64,000 nucleotides of DNA, taken from contig JARKIP010000196.1 of NCBI GenBank assembly GCA_029990175.1, forward strand, positions 124,001-188,000, given 5' to 3'. Source of the DNA: Petunia secreta. Its lineage: Eukaryota; Streptophyta; Magnoliopsida; Solanales; Solanaceae. The notes beneath the pieces are model-generated. The model worked only from the letters and a program-made list of their open reading frames with translations. It had not been told where the DNA came from and ran no database searches. The translations under genes were made by a program, and so were the position numbers. This document shows, piece after piece, positions 44,943-57,600 of the stretch (position 1 is the first letter of the stretch; each line of letters starts with the position of its first letter).

Positions 44943-45393
44943 ATACAAGGCCTTACATATTCGTAGATCTTTTAAATAGAAGAAGAAAAAGTACCCTATT
45001 TTGGTCGATGACATCGACGATAACAACGAGCCTTCCGTAGTCTTTTCCGTAGTTGATTAAAGCTACCCTTCCTATCTCCACGAACCTTTGAAAGGCTACA
45101 CAATACATTTTAATTATAATCATAAATCATAAATTGGAAAACTATACTATTTTCGAATTTCGTAAACTCACCATTTTGGGCGATGTGCTGCAGTAGACCA
45201 ACCAGCTGCCAAGACTGATGCTGAGACGACTCTAATATACTACTAGGGTTATTTTATCTACTAATATGGGCTTAGGCCCACTATTTGTTCCGAAATTCAA
45301 CCGAAACTTAGCCACTTTTACGCCACTGGAGAAGGCATAGCCAGATATTGCAAATCTTTAAGCAAATAGCCATTATTCACAAAACAATTCATC

Positions 45394-45835
45394 TGGTGTC
45401 ACCAAAATTGACTGATTCTGAGAATTTGCCCCCATTTAATATGGTTTTAGCAAAATACCCTTTCATTGGCTAGTAGGCAACATTTTAAGTTATCAATTGG
45501 CAATTGTTGCCTATTAAGAAATAAGCCAAAGAGGCACACTTCAAGTTATATGCTGGAAGAGATTTGAAGAAGCAAGTGTTGCCAAGACAACACTTTATTT
45601 TGGAGAATATGATATTTAATGGTAAGTGTTGGCTAAGAAAAAAGGGTCAAATGTAAGTGATTCCATTTGGACATTACTTACGGAAAATAAATGAGGGCGA
45701 GGATACATGCGTCATAATAAAATTCATAAGTGTATTTTCGTTCGAAGCTCTAAACCAAGTGGAGACTATTTTGCTAACCCAATATTATGGGGGTCAAAAA
45801 GGCACACCATTGCCTATAATGGTAAAAATTTCGCA
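45394..45835 (+). repeat. Dispersed repeat, copy 1
   Basis: The order of phrases ATCTGGTGTC, GTATTTTCGTT, TTTTGCTAA, a C-C-A/TATTATG block and GGCACACCATTGCCTAT recurs at 62530-62745 in the same direction. Copy 2 has moderate divergence. No coding function or termini are recognised. Confidence 0.55.
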
Positions 45836-45870
45836 CATATGCTACTTTTGCCAGTAGTCTTTGGTTTGAG

Positions 45871-46134
45871 GCCACTTTTTTATTGTATGAGATGTTACTT
45901 TTTGTAACTTCAATTCTTGTGGGCTGAAATTCATACCACAAGGGTTGAAGTTCAACTTCAATCCACTACAAGGGTTTAAATTCAACTTCAGCCTACAAGG
46001 GTTGAAGTTTATGCATCTATGTCTAAAAGTTCAGCCCTTGCAGGCTGAAGTTGAACGTCATACATTGGGCCTGAAGTTCAACCCATAAGGTTTGAACTTC
46101 AGCCCACAAGGATTGACGTTCAAAAAAGTGGCCT
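45871..46134. repeat. Fold-back block with inverted ends
   Basis: GAGGCCACTTTTTT at 45869-45882 is repeated inverted as AAAAAAGTGGCCTC at about 46121-46134. The interior alternates GGGTTGAAGTTCAACTT and its reverse complement several times (45930-46110). Transcription would give a long imperfect hairpin. Confidence 0.7.
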
Positions 46135-46271
46135 CTCATGCAAAATCAATTAAAAAAAAAAAAGCACTGGCCAAAGTGGCTATTCGTGCACTTTGCTCCC
46201 TATAATGTCATAGTTTTGCAATTCAACCCTAAAAAGGCCACGACTCTCTATATCTACTAGGGTGATTTACG

Positions 46272-46851
46272 TAAAATTTCGTGTAGGAGCCTGTTTGGGG
46301 CGCGCTAATTGATTTGTAGCCGTCAAAAATAAATTCGCTGAGAAATAGCCACCTCCGGACAAATACCAGTATAAATACTGGGGCTTAGCATTTATACTGG
46401 GAAGCTTCAGTAAACTAACCCCAGTATAAAATACAGGGGCTTTGAACAAGTTTTGTTCAAGGCCCCAGCATTTTGTTATGGGACTGAAGCTTTATATATA
46501 AAGTCCCATAACAAAATAATGGGATTTATCCCTTTGATGAGACCTTTGTTATGTGAAGAAATCCCATTATTTTGTTATGGGATAAAGTCTCATAACAAAA
46601 TAATGGGACATTTGAACATGTTAGTTCAAGGTTTCATTATTTTGTTATGGGACTTCTTCTGTCCCATAACAAAATACTTGGGCTTTGTTCAAAGCCTCAG
46701 CTTTTTGTTATGGGACTAGTCTGGGATGTTTTTCCAACGCTAATGGACCTTAAGTGTGCGCGCGAATTTTTGGCTATTTTTTAATGAATTTTGAAACGCT
46801 GGATAGTCCTTAATGAACACGTCCAAAAATGGCTACTGATCAAAATTTCCC
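46272..46851. mobile_element. MULE-type MITE with palindromic core, copy 1
   Basis: The 580-bp insert is flanked by a perfect 10-bp direct repeat GTGATTTACG (46262-46271 and 46852-46861), a length typical of Mutator-like insertions. Ends are AT-rich with short AAATTT palindromes, not long inverted repeats. The core (46440-46720) repeats CCCATAACAAAATAATGGG in both directions. A second copy, inverted, lies at 61074-61675. Confidence 0.82.
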
Positions 46852-46861
46852 GTGATTTACG

Positions 46862-47629
46862 CATATATATGTACAAAACTGCAACTATTATTTCATAAAA
46901 TTAACAACAAAATTAATATTACAAAAATATGTCAATATTTGTAAAATACAACCTTCCATCACACACCCCATGTTGTCTCTAGTGCCAGTTGTTGTCATCA
47001 ACAGTCTGTCGTCGCCACCGATCTACCAATGTCGTCGGCCGACCAAAAAATGTCGCTGAACTTTTTCAAAACACAAAAACCAACAAAAATATCGGGGTAT
47101 AAGAATATACACAAAAGATACACAATGATTCAAAATACAGTGGAGATACAACAAAATACAAAGATACATATGAGATACAAAAGGTACAAAGATACACAAT
47201 GATTCAAAATGCAGTACATACAAAAAAATACAACAGAGATACAAACAAAATAGAAATAAGAAGAAGAAATAAAATAATTAAAGATACATTATAGATACAG
47301 AAAAAAGAAAGATATAATAGAGATATAAAAAAATATAATTGAGATATGAAGATGAATACAGATACTAGAAATATACTACAGAGATACACTAAAAAGTAGA
47401 TAAATGAAGAAATAGTGTAATACGGTAAAATAAGAAGACGTACGAGAAATAAATGTAATGATATAGTAGATATAGTTTTTACATAATAGATATACAAGAG
47501 ATATAATGTAGATAAATATAGATACATTAGATACATTTTAAACACAGTAAGATACAAAGAAGAAGAAAACACTAGGTCTAAACGAAAAATATCAGATATA
47601 ATAGCGCATGCCCATCCTAGTGCGGGCAT
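46862..47629. repeat. GATACA-rich low-complexity DNA
   Basis: From about 47090 to 47590 the words GATACA and AGATAC recur every 10-40 bases without a fixed period. No gene is supported; open frames on the minus strand reflect this bias. The TGTATC-rich stretch at 63240-64000 has the complementary bias. Confidence 0.6.
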
Positions 47630-47940
47630 ATTAGAATGGATAGGAATTGGGCGGAGTGATTAGATAGGACTAGTGGCGGAGCCACCTTGCTCCAAAGGGG
47701 TTCAAAGGGGTTCAAAATTACCCCATTGAAATGATAAGAAAATCTAACAAAGTGACAAAAGGGGTTCAAAAATAGCTTTAGTTCGTAGGTCCAAATTCAA
47801 GGTGTGATATTTTTGAGTCTTCTTGCTTAAAATACTGGCTCCGCCCCTAGACAGAACATGACTCACCTCCAGATTATCGAGAACATGGCCCTAGATAAGA
47901 AAATATGGAGGTCGAGGATTATGGTAGAAGGTAGCTAATA
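47630..47940 (+). mobile_element. RTE LINE 3' fragment split by a MITE
   Basis: 47630-47669 and 47851-47940 together match the end of the RTE copy near 50185-50300 (GGGCGGAGTGATTAGATAGGAC, then CTCACCTCCAGAT and GGAGGTCGAGGATTATGG). The MITE at 47670-47850 interrupts them. Confidence 0.68.
47670..47850. mobile_element. 181-bp MITE with 15-bp terminal inverted repeats
   Basis: CTAGTGGCGGAGCCA (47670-47684) and the reverse of TGGCTCCGCCCCTAG (47836-47850) match at 14 of 15 positions. The interior is AT-rich with GGGGTTCAAA repeated three times. Confidence 0.8.
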
Positions 47941-48339
47941 GTCGAGTCATTTTTTCATATTAGCATTATGTTTACTGAAAAGAATTTGAATATGCCTCTA
48001 TTATTTGTACCTTGTCAAATAATAAAAGAATGAAAAGCAGTCAGTCCCCTTTCGTAGTTTGGTGGCAAAGACACAGATTGACTTCCTTCTTCTTAGGATA
48101 AGTGATAGAGGAGTCTATGCGAATTGTAAGGTTATTCCAAGTAAGGATCTTGTAAGCCAACATAGGCTCCTGATTATGGATCGAGAGGAAGAAGAAGAAG
48201 AAAAGGGCTCCATAGGTCCGACATAGAATTAAGTGGGGGGCCTTGATCAGTGATACAACGCAGGAGTTGGGAGAGAGGCTCGTAGCTATTGGGGCTTGGG
48301 TGAGTTGAGGAGACACAGACAATATGTGATATAGGACAG

Positions 48340-50330
48340 CGGATTGTATTAGAAGGGATACTAAAAAGGTCTTAGGGATGTCGAATGGTAATCATAGTAG
48401 ACACAAAAAGGACTGGTGGTGGAATGCCAAAGTCAAAGGAAAAGTTGAGGCCAAGAAGGAGCCATACCTAAAGCTAGTGGAGCGCAAGGACGAGAAGGAA
48501 AATAGGACGAATAAAGAGAGGTATACGAATACGAAGAAGAAAGAAAAATTAGTGGTTACAAATGCTAAAACGACAGCTTTCGAACGCTTGTATCAAGAGA
48601 TAGCGGACAAAGGTGGAGAAAAGATGTTGTATAGATTTTCCAAGGCAAAGGAGAAGCGGGCTCGCGACCTACATCAAGTAACGTCCATTAAAGACGAGGA
48701 TGACACGGTCTTAATGGAAGAGGCGCTCATTAGACGGAGATGACAGGAGTACTTTCATAGATTCTTAAATGAAGAAAGGGACATGAGGATTGTGCTCGGT
48801 CATCTAAAGTACTCAGGGAGCTATCGCGATTTTGGGTATTACAGGTGTATTAGATTTGAAGAGGTTCAGGAGTCAGTTCGCAAGATGAGCGGGGGAAGAG
48901 CGATCGGGCCTGATGAGATCCTAGTGGAGTTTTGGAAGAGTGCAGGTGAAGCAGGTTTGACTTGGTTAACTAGGTTGTTTGATGTCATCCTGAAGACAAC
49001 AAAGATGCCTAAAGAATAAAGGTGGAGTACTATGATTCTATTATATAAAAACAAGGGGGATGTTCAAAATTGCAACAATTATGGGGGCATCAACTATTAA
49101 GCCACACCATGAAAGTCTGGGAGAGGGTGGTTGAGAAGAGGATGAGGAGGGACGTGACAATTTCTGAGAACCAATTCAGATCATGCCTGGGCGATCGACT
49201 GCGGAAGTTATCCACTTGTTCAAAAGGTTAATTGAGCAGTATAAGGATTAAAAAAAAGGACTTATATGTGGTGTTCATTGACCTAGATAAAGCATATGAC
49301 AAAGTCCCAAAAGAGGTTTCGTGGAGATACTTAGAATCTAAAGGTGTTCCAGTGGCATACATAAGCGCGATTAAAGATATGTACGACGATGCAAGACCCG
49401 CGTGAGGATTGTTGGAGGTGACTTTGGCCACTTCACAGTCGAAAAGGGGTTGCATCAAGGGTCAGCGCTTAGTCTATTTTTATGCGCTCTGGTGATTGAC
49501 GAACTAACACGGAGCATCCAAGGAGAGCTACCATGGTGTATGTTATTTGCAGACGATATAGTGTTGGTGGATAAGACTCGCAACGGAGTTAATGAGAAGC
49601 TGAAGGTTCGAAGGCATACCCTAAAGTCTAAAAGTTTCAAGATGAGTAGGACGAAACATAGTATACAGAGTGTAAGTTTAGTGATGCATCTCAAGAGTCA
49701 GGGGCGGAACTGATGTTCGATTCTCAAGTTATTCCCAGAAGATAAGCTTCAAGTATCTTGGCTCAATTCTTCAAGCTGATGGAGAGATTGATGATAATGT
49801 CACTCATCGTATAGGGGCAGGTTGGATGAAGTGAAGACTCGCGTCCGGTGTACTATGCGATAAGAAAGTAGCACCTAGACTCAAAGGTAAGTTTCATAAA
49901 GCGGTCGTTAGGCCTGCTATGTTTATGGAGCACAGTGTTGGCCAGTCAAGACCATACACGTTCAAAAGGTGAGTGTAGCAGAGATGAGAATGTTTAGATG
50001 GATGTGTTGCTTGGTGAGAATGAAGAAGATTAGGAATGAGGTCATTCGTGACAAGGTAGGAGAGGCCCAATGGCGGACAAGTTGCGAGAAGTGAGGCTGC
50101 GATGGTTTGACCATATGAGGAGAAGGAACACAGAAGCTTTGGTGAGAAGGTGTGTGAGGTTGGCAGTGCTGGGTCTACAGAGAAGTTGAGGTAGACCAAG
50201 AAAAATTGGGGCGAGGTAATTCGTCAAGACATGGCTCTCCTCCAGATCACAGAGGACTCCCTTAATAGGAAAGCGTGGAGGTCGAGGATTAAGTTAGAAA
50301 GATAAGTAGCAGTTCTGAGAGTTATGTCTA
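48340..50330 (+). mobile_element. RTE-clade LINE, decayed reverse transcriptase
   Basis: The endonuclease is missing (5' truncation). The linker and RT are readable with stops and frame changes: DWWWNAKVKGKVEAKKE (about 48410), TTAFERLYQEIADKGGEK, HRFLNEERDMRIVLGHL, GGRAIGPDEILVEFW (about 48890), NCNNYGGINY, GLHQGSALSLFLCALVID (about 49450) and the catalytic FADD (about 49548). Two longer open pieces are 48378-48743 and 49402-49713. It ends near 50300 with GGAGGTCGAGGATTAAG and is followed by tail sequence at 50500-50610. Confidence 0.88.
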
Positions 50331-50494
50331 TCATTTGCATCATTTTTATATACTTTGTTTATTGCCTCATGTGCCTTTACTACTCTCACTGGCGTCTGTT
50401 TTTCCTTAGTTATCAGTAGTTTTTTGACAATATTTTCTTCATCATGGATACTCTCATCTTAATTTTGCAAGCACGTATTGGAATATTTTTCCTT

Positions 50495-50830
50495 TGAGCC
50501 GAAGGTTTATCAGAAACAGTCTCTCCACCTTGGTGGGGGTAAGGTCTGCGTACATCTTACCTTCTCCAGACTGCACTTGTAGGTCTAAACTAGGTATGTT
50601 GTTGTAGCATTATGTTTATTGCTTACTTTGGTTATCTTTAACTTTTATGTTAGTATTTTCTTTACCATGATATTTTTATCTTGTTTTTCGCAAATATGTT
50701 TTCAATAATATTTTTCTTCGACTGAGGGTCTATCGAAAGCAGCATTTCCATCATGATGGTGGTAAAGTCTATGTACATTTCACCCTCCATATACCCTACT
50801 TGTAGGATAATACTAAGTATATTATTGTAT
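50495..50830 (+). mobile_element. RTE-type 3' tail, two diverged copies
   Basis: Copy 1 (50495-50612) reads GAGCCGAAGGTTTATC, then GGGGGTAAGGTCTGCGTAC and GGTATGTTGTTGTAG. Copy 2 (50718-50830) keeps the same order with more changes (GACTGAGGGTCTATC, GGTGGTAAAGTCTATGTAC, AAGTATATTATTGTA). Another copy lies in TBC intron 7 (57729-57848). Confidence 0.68.
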
Positions 50831-51652
50831 ATAATAACTTACGAGCGTAAACACTTTCTTACCATGAAAGATCTTTGAATGGTCACAACTTTTCTACATC
50901 TCACTTCACGGATCACTAAATTTCTAATTTTATTTACAATGGCATAAAAATACATGTTGTCTTACCTAGTACATTTAATAGCTTCCATGAACCTAAAAAA
51001 AAATAGTTGTTCGAAAAATCAGCCTTAACATAATGGAAGGACTGCAAGATGGTTATTGCTTCCGCCTGAATTCGACACCACGTATGTAACTAAAAAGAAA
51101 AAACTTAGTCGTATCGTATTTACTACCTACTAAACATGCAAGACAAGTAGTTTTTTAGATACATATTTGTCACTTGACGATAATAATCATGTAATAGTAC
51201 CTATTTTCATAACACTCGGTGCTAATAATTATTTAAGGCAGCCACTCATTGCTCACCACTTGGTTTAACAATTTTACATAAAAAAACTAAATGATTACTA
51301 CTTTTTTTAAGAACCTTAAAATCTGATATTTGTTTCAACCATACATATATTAACGGATGAATAAAAGAGTTGCCCACAAAATTTAAATGGCAGTACAACG
51401 CAAAAACATAGCGTTGGAGAATAACGTAAAAAAATTCTCCTCCCTGCTTGCCCCCACATTACATTGCATTGTAGAAACCGAATCAAGACAAAATAAGAGT
51501 TCCTTTTCCTTTAAAAAAAAATAAAAAAGCTTTTACTTTATTGTCTGATTACATCAGCAAAGTCAATCTTTTAATCTCCGTTTATATTCAAAGGTACTTT
51601 GAATTTTTCCTCCTCCTTCTTTGTACATCTCATTATTAATCAAATCTTGAAT
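50831..51652 (+). promoter_or_regulatory. Upstream region of the TBC gene
   Basis: AT-rich DNA without ORF. A pyrimidine-rich leader (TTTTTCCTCCTCCTTCTTTG) lies at 51604-51623 just before the start codon. No TATA box is chosen. Confidence 0.35.
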
Positions 51653-54600
51653 ATGGGTAATTCTAAGGGAGTTGGTTTCAAGAAAGATGGTAAATGTTTA
51701 TTTATTTATTTGATTGTTTGGTGTAAATGGTGAGAGATTAATATTTGTGTGTGAAACAGGGGATCGTGCTATGAAGAATTCATCATCAGAGGAGTTAGAT
51801 TCATATTATCCTGTTAGACCTGAATGCATTGCTGATGTTCCCAAGACTCGCTTCAAAGCAAGGGTCATTTTCTTACTCACTTTCCTTTTTCATTAATTTT
51901 CTGTCCTACCATATACAAGCTTGTTCCTTTTTTGTGTTTTCTATTTTACAATTCTTGATCCTTAGTTGTTGTTATTTGGTTCATTGGAGTTGCTGATTCA
52001 AATATCTTTATTCTTTCAAATTAGGTAAATACCTTAATGATCTTTTTTTTTTTTTTTTTTTTTGTTGGCGTTTGTCTTCTTCGTCGTCTTTGTTATTCTA
52101 TCCGTTTCATTTAATGTGATCTCATTTGTTTGATCTGAAATGAAAACTTTTGAAACTTGTGGTCTTAAACAAGTTATTACGTTTGTGGGGCTATAAAATC
52201 TTGTCACTAAGGGTAAAATGGAAGTTTACTTTCCATTATTTTCACATTTAGAAAGTAGTCATTCTCTTTTGGAATACATTGGAAAGGAAATAGGGTAGCG
52301 AAGAAGTACTTATTAGTTTCCTATGATAAATGATTATAGAATGGTTCTGACAGGTTTTATTTACTAAGATCCTTTCTGCACTGTTTTGGACAGGTAGGAA
52401 AAACTCTTAGTGAAAGAAGATGGAACGCTGCATTTTCTAAAGAGGGTTATTTGGATATTGCTGGTGTTCTTAGACGAATCCAACGAGGGGTATAGTCTTT
52501 TTTGCCATTTATTGCTCTTGTGCTGTATATATCACATTGTCAATATGTTATCGAGTCAAATGTATTGTTATATAAGACTCTGCAAGTTGATATTAGCCCC
52601 GCATTCCTTGCAGCCATATCAGTAGCTCATGCAAAAAATGAACAGTTATTTAATTTGCCTATTGCTTTTACTCATCGACTTTATCTGGCAACTAAAGTTT
52701 AACAATTATGAAGCTTATTAATTATTCTGTGAGCGCTAGGGGATCCATCCATCAATTAAAGGGGCAGTCTGGGAGTTCCTGTTGGGCTGTTTTGATCCTG
52801 ACAGCACATTCGAAGAAAGAAATCAGCTTAGACAACAGCGGAGGTAACATAAGTTGTTTCAGCAATTATTAGTAGCTAAACTTAAAGAGTCAAAATGTTT
52901 GCTTTAAGAATGTACACGAAAAACTCAAGATGAAAACTAGTTTTGTTCTGAAATTTGTACATCTAAATGCACAACCTTACACAAAGTTATCGCATCTGTC
53001 ATGACCTATGTACTTCTATGCAATGACCTTCTCATGTTTAATCGAGCTTTTGTCACAAAGATTAGCTTTATTTACTGGCCCCTGCTGTATATTGGAGTTA
53101 TTCTATATTGAGGATGGAGAAGCTAAGATGGTGTTTGTTTTGTTTCCACCCTTTCCGATTGGGGACACCTTTGTGGTATCCTTGGTATCCTGCTGTCAAC
53201 ATGTGACATTTTTAATGTTTTGAAATTACTTATTCTTTATGTAAACTTGAAATTATTGTCTCAATTTAACTATCGACTGCAAAAAAAAAACTAAACCTCT
53301 TGGTGACATGGGTTGAACCTGCTGTGAGGTTTGTCAAGTTTGAGTACTCAAATATTCAGTTTATGAATTTCAAAGTGGTCACAGATACTTTTCATCACCA
53401 TTCCTGGAGGTTTTCATGGCAGGTCAAATTAGAAAACTAAATTTTTCCGGTAAATTTATTTAACCTATGTCAATGCCTGTGTCTTCAGTCAATACATATC
53501 ATATTCCTCGAATGCGCTGATTTAAATTGAGTCCCTCTCTGAACTATTGTCGAAAGAATAAGAGTGTGACTGCTGAAAGACCGAGTTCTTTAGTTATGGA
53601 CTTTGATCTTCCCCTTGCCTTCGTTTATGATACAACCTTGGGAGAACCACACCCCAAAAGCTAGCTATTAAGGTGGGAGAGCCCAAGGCTATATAAGCCC
53701 CCCATCAATCCCCCATTTGGCCGATGTGGGACTCAAGTCCCATACCTTGCAATGGCATATAACAGACCACCACGCTCCGCATCCGTCGTCCCCAACGGCT
53801 GTGTGCTAGACAAATTTCTAGTCCCGGGGCGAACGACAATTTTCTAGCCCCGGCTGAACACTGCAATACCGACGTCACTGTCAACGGGCACGGAGGGTGG
53901 TGGGTGGCTCTGATACCATTGATACAACCTTGGGAAAACCACACCCCAAAAGCTAGCTATTAAGGTGGGAGAGCCCAAGGCTATATAAGCCCCACATCAA
54001 CCCCCCGTGGGACTCAAGTCCCATACCTTGCAATGACACATAACAGTTTATTACCTAATACCAAGAAGGATGGTCAGTCAAATTGTGAAATTCATTGCCT
54101 TAAAATATAATAGCATGAATTTAGAAAAAACTTAAAGAAATGTAAGTATAAATGTGGGACAATATGCAGTTTTGATCTCGATCACCACCCAATTCACTTT
54201 TTCTATATTTCTTTGGGAACCTTCCATTGCTGAGTGGTGATGAGCTGACAAGTTTATGGAGGAAAGTTGCTTGTTTGCCTCGAGAACCAAATTGGTAGAC
54301 GGATACTATTACCTTCAAGTGATAAACATACACATGCCTTCTTTCTTTTCCACTAAAACAAAAAACGGAATCAAGAACCTATGACGTATAAAAAGAAAGA
54401 AAAAACAAAGAAAAGGCTAGGCATAAGACATTATTGCTGAAATGAAATTAAAAAGAAGACTTCTGTATTAATTAGTGGCATAAATTTAGTATCTGAAACT
54501 TGTCTTCTCAGGGAGCAGTATGCTGCATGGAAATCTGAATGTCAAAAGATAGTACCTGTTATTGGTAGTGGAAAGTTCATAACTAGTGCTATAGTCACTG

Positions 54601-57600
54601 ATGATGGGCAACCTATAGCATCTGATGATGGGCAACCTATAGCATCTGATGATGGGCAACCTACTGAGTGTACAACTAGTACCAGTAGCAATTCACAAGA
54701 TAACAATGATGCCAAGCCACTTGATAATGGTGATATTGACAAGAAAGTGATTCAGTGGATGCTTAGCTTGCATCAAATTGGTATATACATTCTGTCACTA
54801 CTTATTCTCTATTGTTGTTCAGTTTACATTGAATGTGGAATCTATCGGCATCTCTCTCTCTAATTCCGTCAGGCTTTTACCATCTCTTATGACCGGTGGT
54901 TGCTGCGCAAACCTTCTTTGCCAAAAACCAATTAAATTTTTATTTGATGTTCTGTTATGCTGTTGTCTTAATAAATTACCAATAAAAAAGAATAAAAATC
55001 TGCTGACACAACTGCTTAAGAAATAAATATTCAATTAAAAGAAGCAAAGCCCCCAAGGGAGTCGAATTGTTGAGTAACAATCTTGAGAGCCAAGTGTCTA
55101 ATACTAGAAGAGGCAACACTAGGTTAATTAGTCCCATTTGTAGAGTTACCTGGTACCATAGGGAGGTAGCAGGTACCCGGTTATTCAATACGTGAATTGA
55201 TACGTCAAGCTGGCGCATACACCACTATTATCAATAAAAGTGGAGAAGAAAAGAAGAAAAAATTCTGTCTTTCTTTTGAGATGGAAAAATTACTAAGAAA
55301 AAAATTGTCTTTCTTTAGTAGTCAATATATAAAGTTCTCGGATGAGCAGTTCTTAGTGGTAGTAACTGCAGTAGATCAGTTTTTTTTTTTTTTTTTGGGT
55401 GTTTCAAGATTAGCTTTGCTGAAGGGGAGCCTTGGAGCAACTGGTAAAGTTGTTTTCGTGCGATTTATAGGTCATGGGTTCAAGCCGTAGAAACAGCCAT
55501 TAATGCTTGCATTAGGTTAGGCCGGGTACATCACACACCTTGGGGTGCGGCCTTTCTCCGGACCCTGCGTGAATGCGGGATGCTTTGTGCACCGGGCTGC
55601 CTTTTTTTTAAAGATTAGCTCTGCCCACAGGCGATGAGTAATTAAGACGAACTGATCAAAGGATAAAAGGAGTGATGCACATAGAGTCACTTTTTTTTCT
55701 CAATTTTGTCTGGACATATCTCTATAGTAGTCAGAGTGATTCCATGAAGTTGGGATGTAACTTACAGTGGATTTTGGGAAGTGGAGTTAGGCCACATTGG
55801 AGGTACCTAGGCCTGCAGATGTAGGAAGAGTTTTTGTATTTAGGTACTGTGTGTCTTATCTCTAGAATGCAATTCTGTAAAGATGGTCCTTAACCACTGA
55901 AATATGGTACAAATAGAAATTCAATTGACCCACAGGTCTTTGGCTATAAGTACCCCCGATAAGTTCAACAACTCAATGAGACAAGTGGTTTCTTTTTCTT
56001 CGTTACTGGCTGGAGTATTCTAGATGCAGAGTTGAAGAGGGACTGAGTCACTTAGAGATTTAGCAAGTGGCAGAAAGAGTGATATATCAATTGCTTAATG
56101 GAATAATGGCACTTTTTTTTTGTTGCTCTTATACACAAGTCCTACTGAGTCTTACTTTGTAGCTTTGGCTACACTAAGCCATGGATGCTTTAGTGAAGTC
56201 ACGACTGTTTAACAGCATCCGTTTGCTAGCTCTTGGAAAGCAGGAACATTGCACATCATTTTAAGGCACTTAGCTTGGTAATCGAGTTATCTACTATTGT
56301 TCCACACACCTTCTAGACATGAAATAAGAATTATACAGTATGAGAAGAACGCATATGTGGTTTTCACTTTTCATGCATTAGGATATAAATAAGTAACTAG
56401 TGGCTGGTTATTCACCCGGCTTTTCTCCTTACACCTGCCAACTATACAAGGCTTTATAGATTTCAACAAGCCTTGGTAATCGAGTTATCTACTATTGTTC
56501 CACACACCTTCTAGACATGAAATAAGAATTATACAGTATGAGAAGAACGCATATGTGGTTTTCACTTTTCATGCATTAGGATATAAATAAGTAACTAGTG
56601 GCTGGTTATTCACCCGGCTTTTCTCCTTACACCTGCCAACTGTACAAGGCTTTATAGATTTCAACAAGCATGTTGGTAGGTTCGATTTTCAAAGTTGTTG
56701 ACTTGATAGATGGAGTCACTTATGTTTCTCTCTCTCAACTCCAATGTGGTATATGGTTAGAGTGAGTTTGAGCTTTGTTGACAGGAAAAGATTTTGAAAA
56801 ATTGTTAGCAACTTTGAATGATAAAGTGATAGACATCAACTTTATCCTGGTCCGTTTATACGTCTCAGATTTCCATTATGCATAGATTACTTGAATCTGA
56901 AATGTCAAGAAACCACTCCTTTGACATGTCTTACAAAGCAGGTGTTTCAGGATCGACTGATTTTTCCTAATGACTGAATCTATCATGACTTCCAATGTTT
57001 ATTTAGGTTTGGATGTTGCTCGAACGGATCGTACTCTGGTATTTTACGAAAATGAAGCTAATCAAGCAAAACTCTGGGATGTACTTTCCGTCTATGCCTG
57101 GATGGATAAAGATATTAGTTATGTTCAAGGTATGGATAAAGATATGGAAAGTTAGACATTATCTTGTAGTATTAAGTCCATTCATAAACTTCCCCTCACG
57201 TTATGTGAACAGGTATGAGTGATATTTGCTCTCCAATGGTTATCCTACTTGAGAATGAAGCAGATGCATTCTGGTGCTTTGAACGTGCAATGCGCCGATT
57301 GGTATGTCTCTTTTATTTGTAATGTTCTATTAATGACTATTTCTTAAGGTGCTATTATTAGACACCAAGTACAACTTGCAACAGGAAAAGGCAAGGACAA
57401 AGTGAAAACACCATTATGGTCACACCATTGTTTGAACTTCTACTGAATAGTTAGTATTGGAGGTGCTCTTCTTTAGTGATCTACCACAAATTTAACTACA
57501 AATGTTATCCCGTTTAAGATTTTTAACCACATCGAGGAAAGGGGATATTAACTTGTACATGTGTTCTCCTTATCAGTATTATTGTTTTTAGTATTATTAT

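Larger units (their letters stand above)
43188..45174 (-). pseudogene. RPL14: Cytosolic ribosomal protein eL14 gene with three one-base losses
   Basis: eL14 is a protein of the large ribosomal subunit. Exons on the minus strand: 45172-45174 (ATG only), 44995-45095, 43869-43998, 43635-43747, and 43202 down to the last exon, all with GT-AG borders. Visible family text is RFVEIGRVALINYGKDYGRL, ALVDAPDMVRSQMNFKRLSL, RIPKKKTLIDAMEAA and KLIVQKKRASLNDFDRFKLM. Exon 2 is 101 nt where splice phases demand 102; one A is missing in the run at 45091-45093, right after the fifth-residue region. In the last exon one G is missing near 43200-43201 and one near 43183, so translation as spliced meets TGA at 43188-43190. 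The family frame would end at TGA 43151-43153. Exons 3 and 4 are clean. Either a recent pseudogene or homopolymer errors in the assembly; both are open. Confidence 0.8.

Noticed and set aside
47023..47629. Hydrophobic, membrane-like open frames on the minus strand
   Set aside because: GATACA/TTTAT-rich low-complexity DNA gives Leu, Ile, Phe and Tyr-rich translations by composition alone.
53628..54045. Cassandra element with 5S rRNA in its LTR
   Set aside because: The LTRs lack recognisable 5S rRNA promoter boxes; only the Met-tRNA primer site and small size agree.
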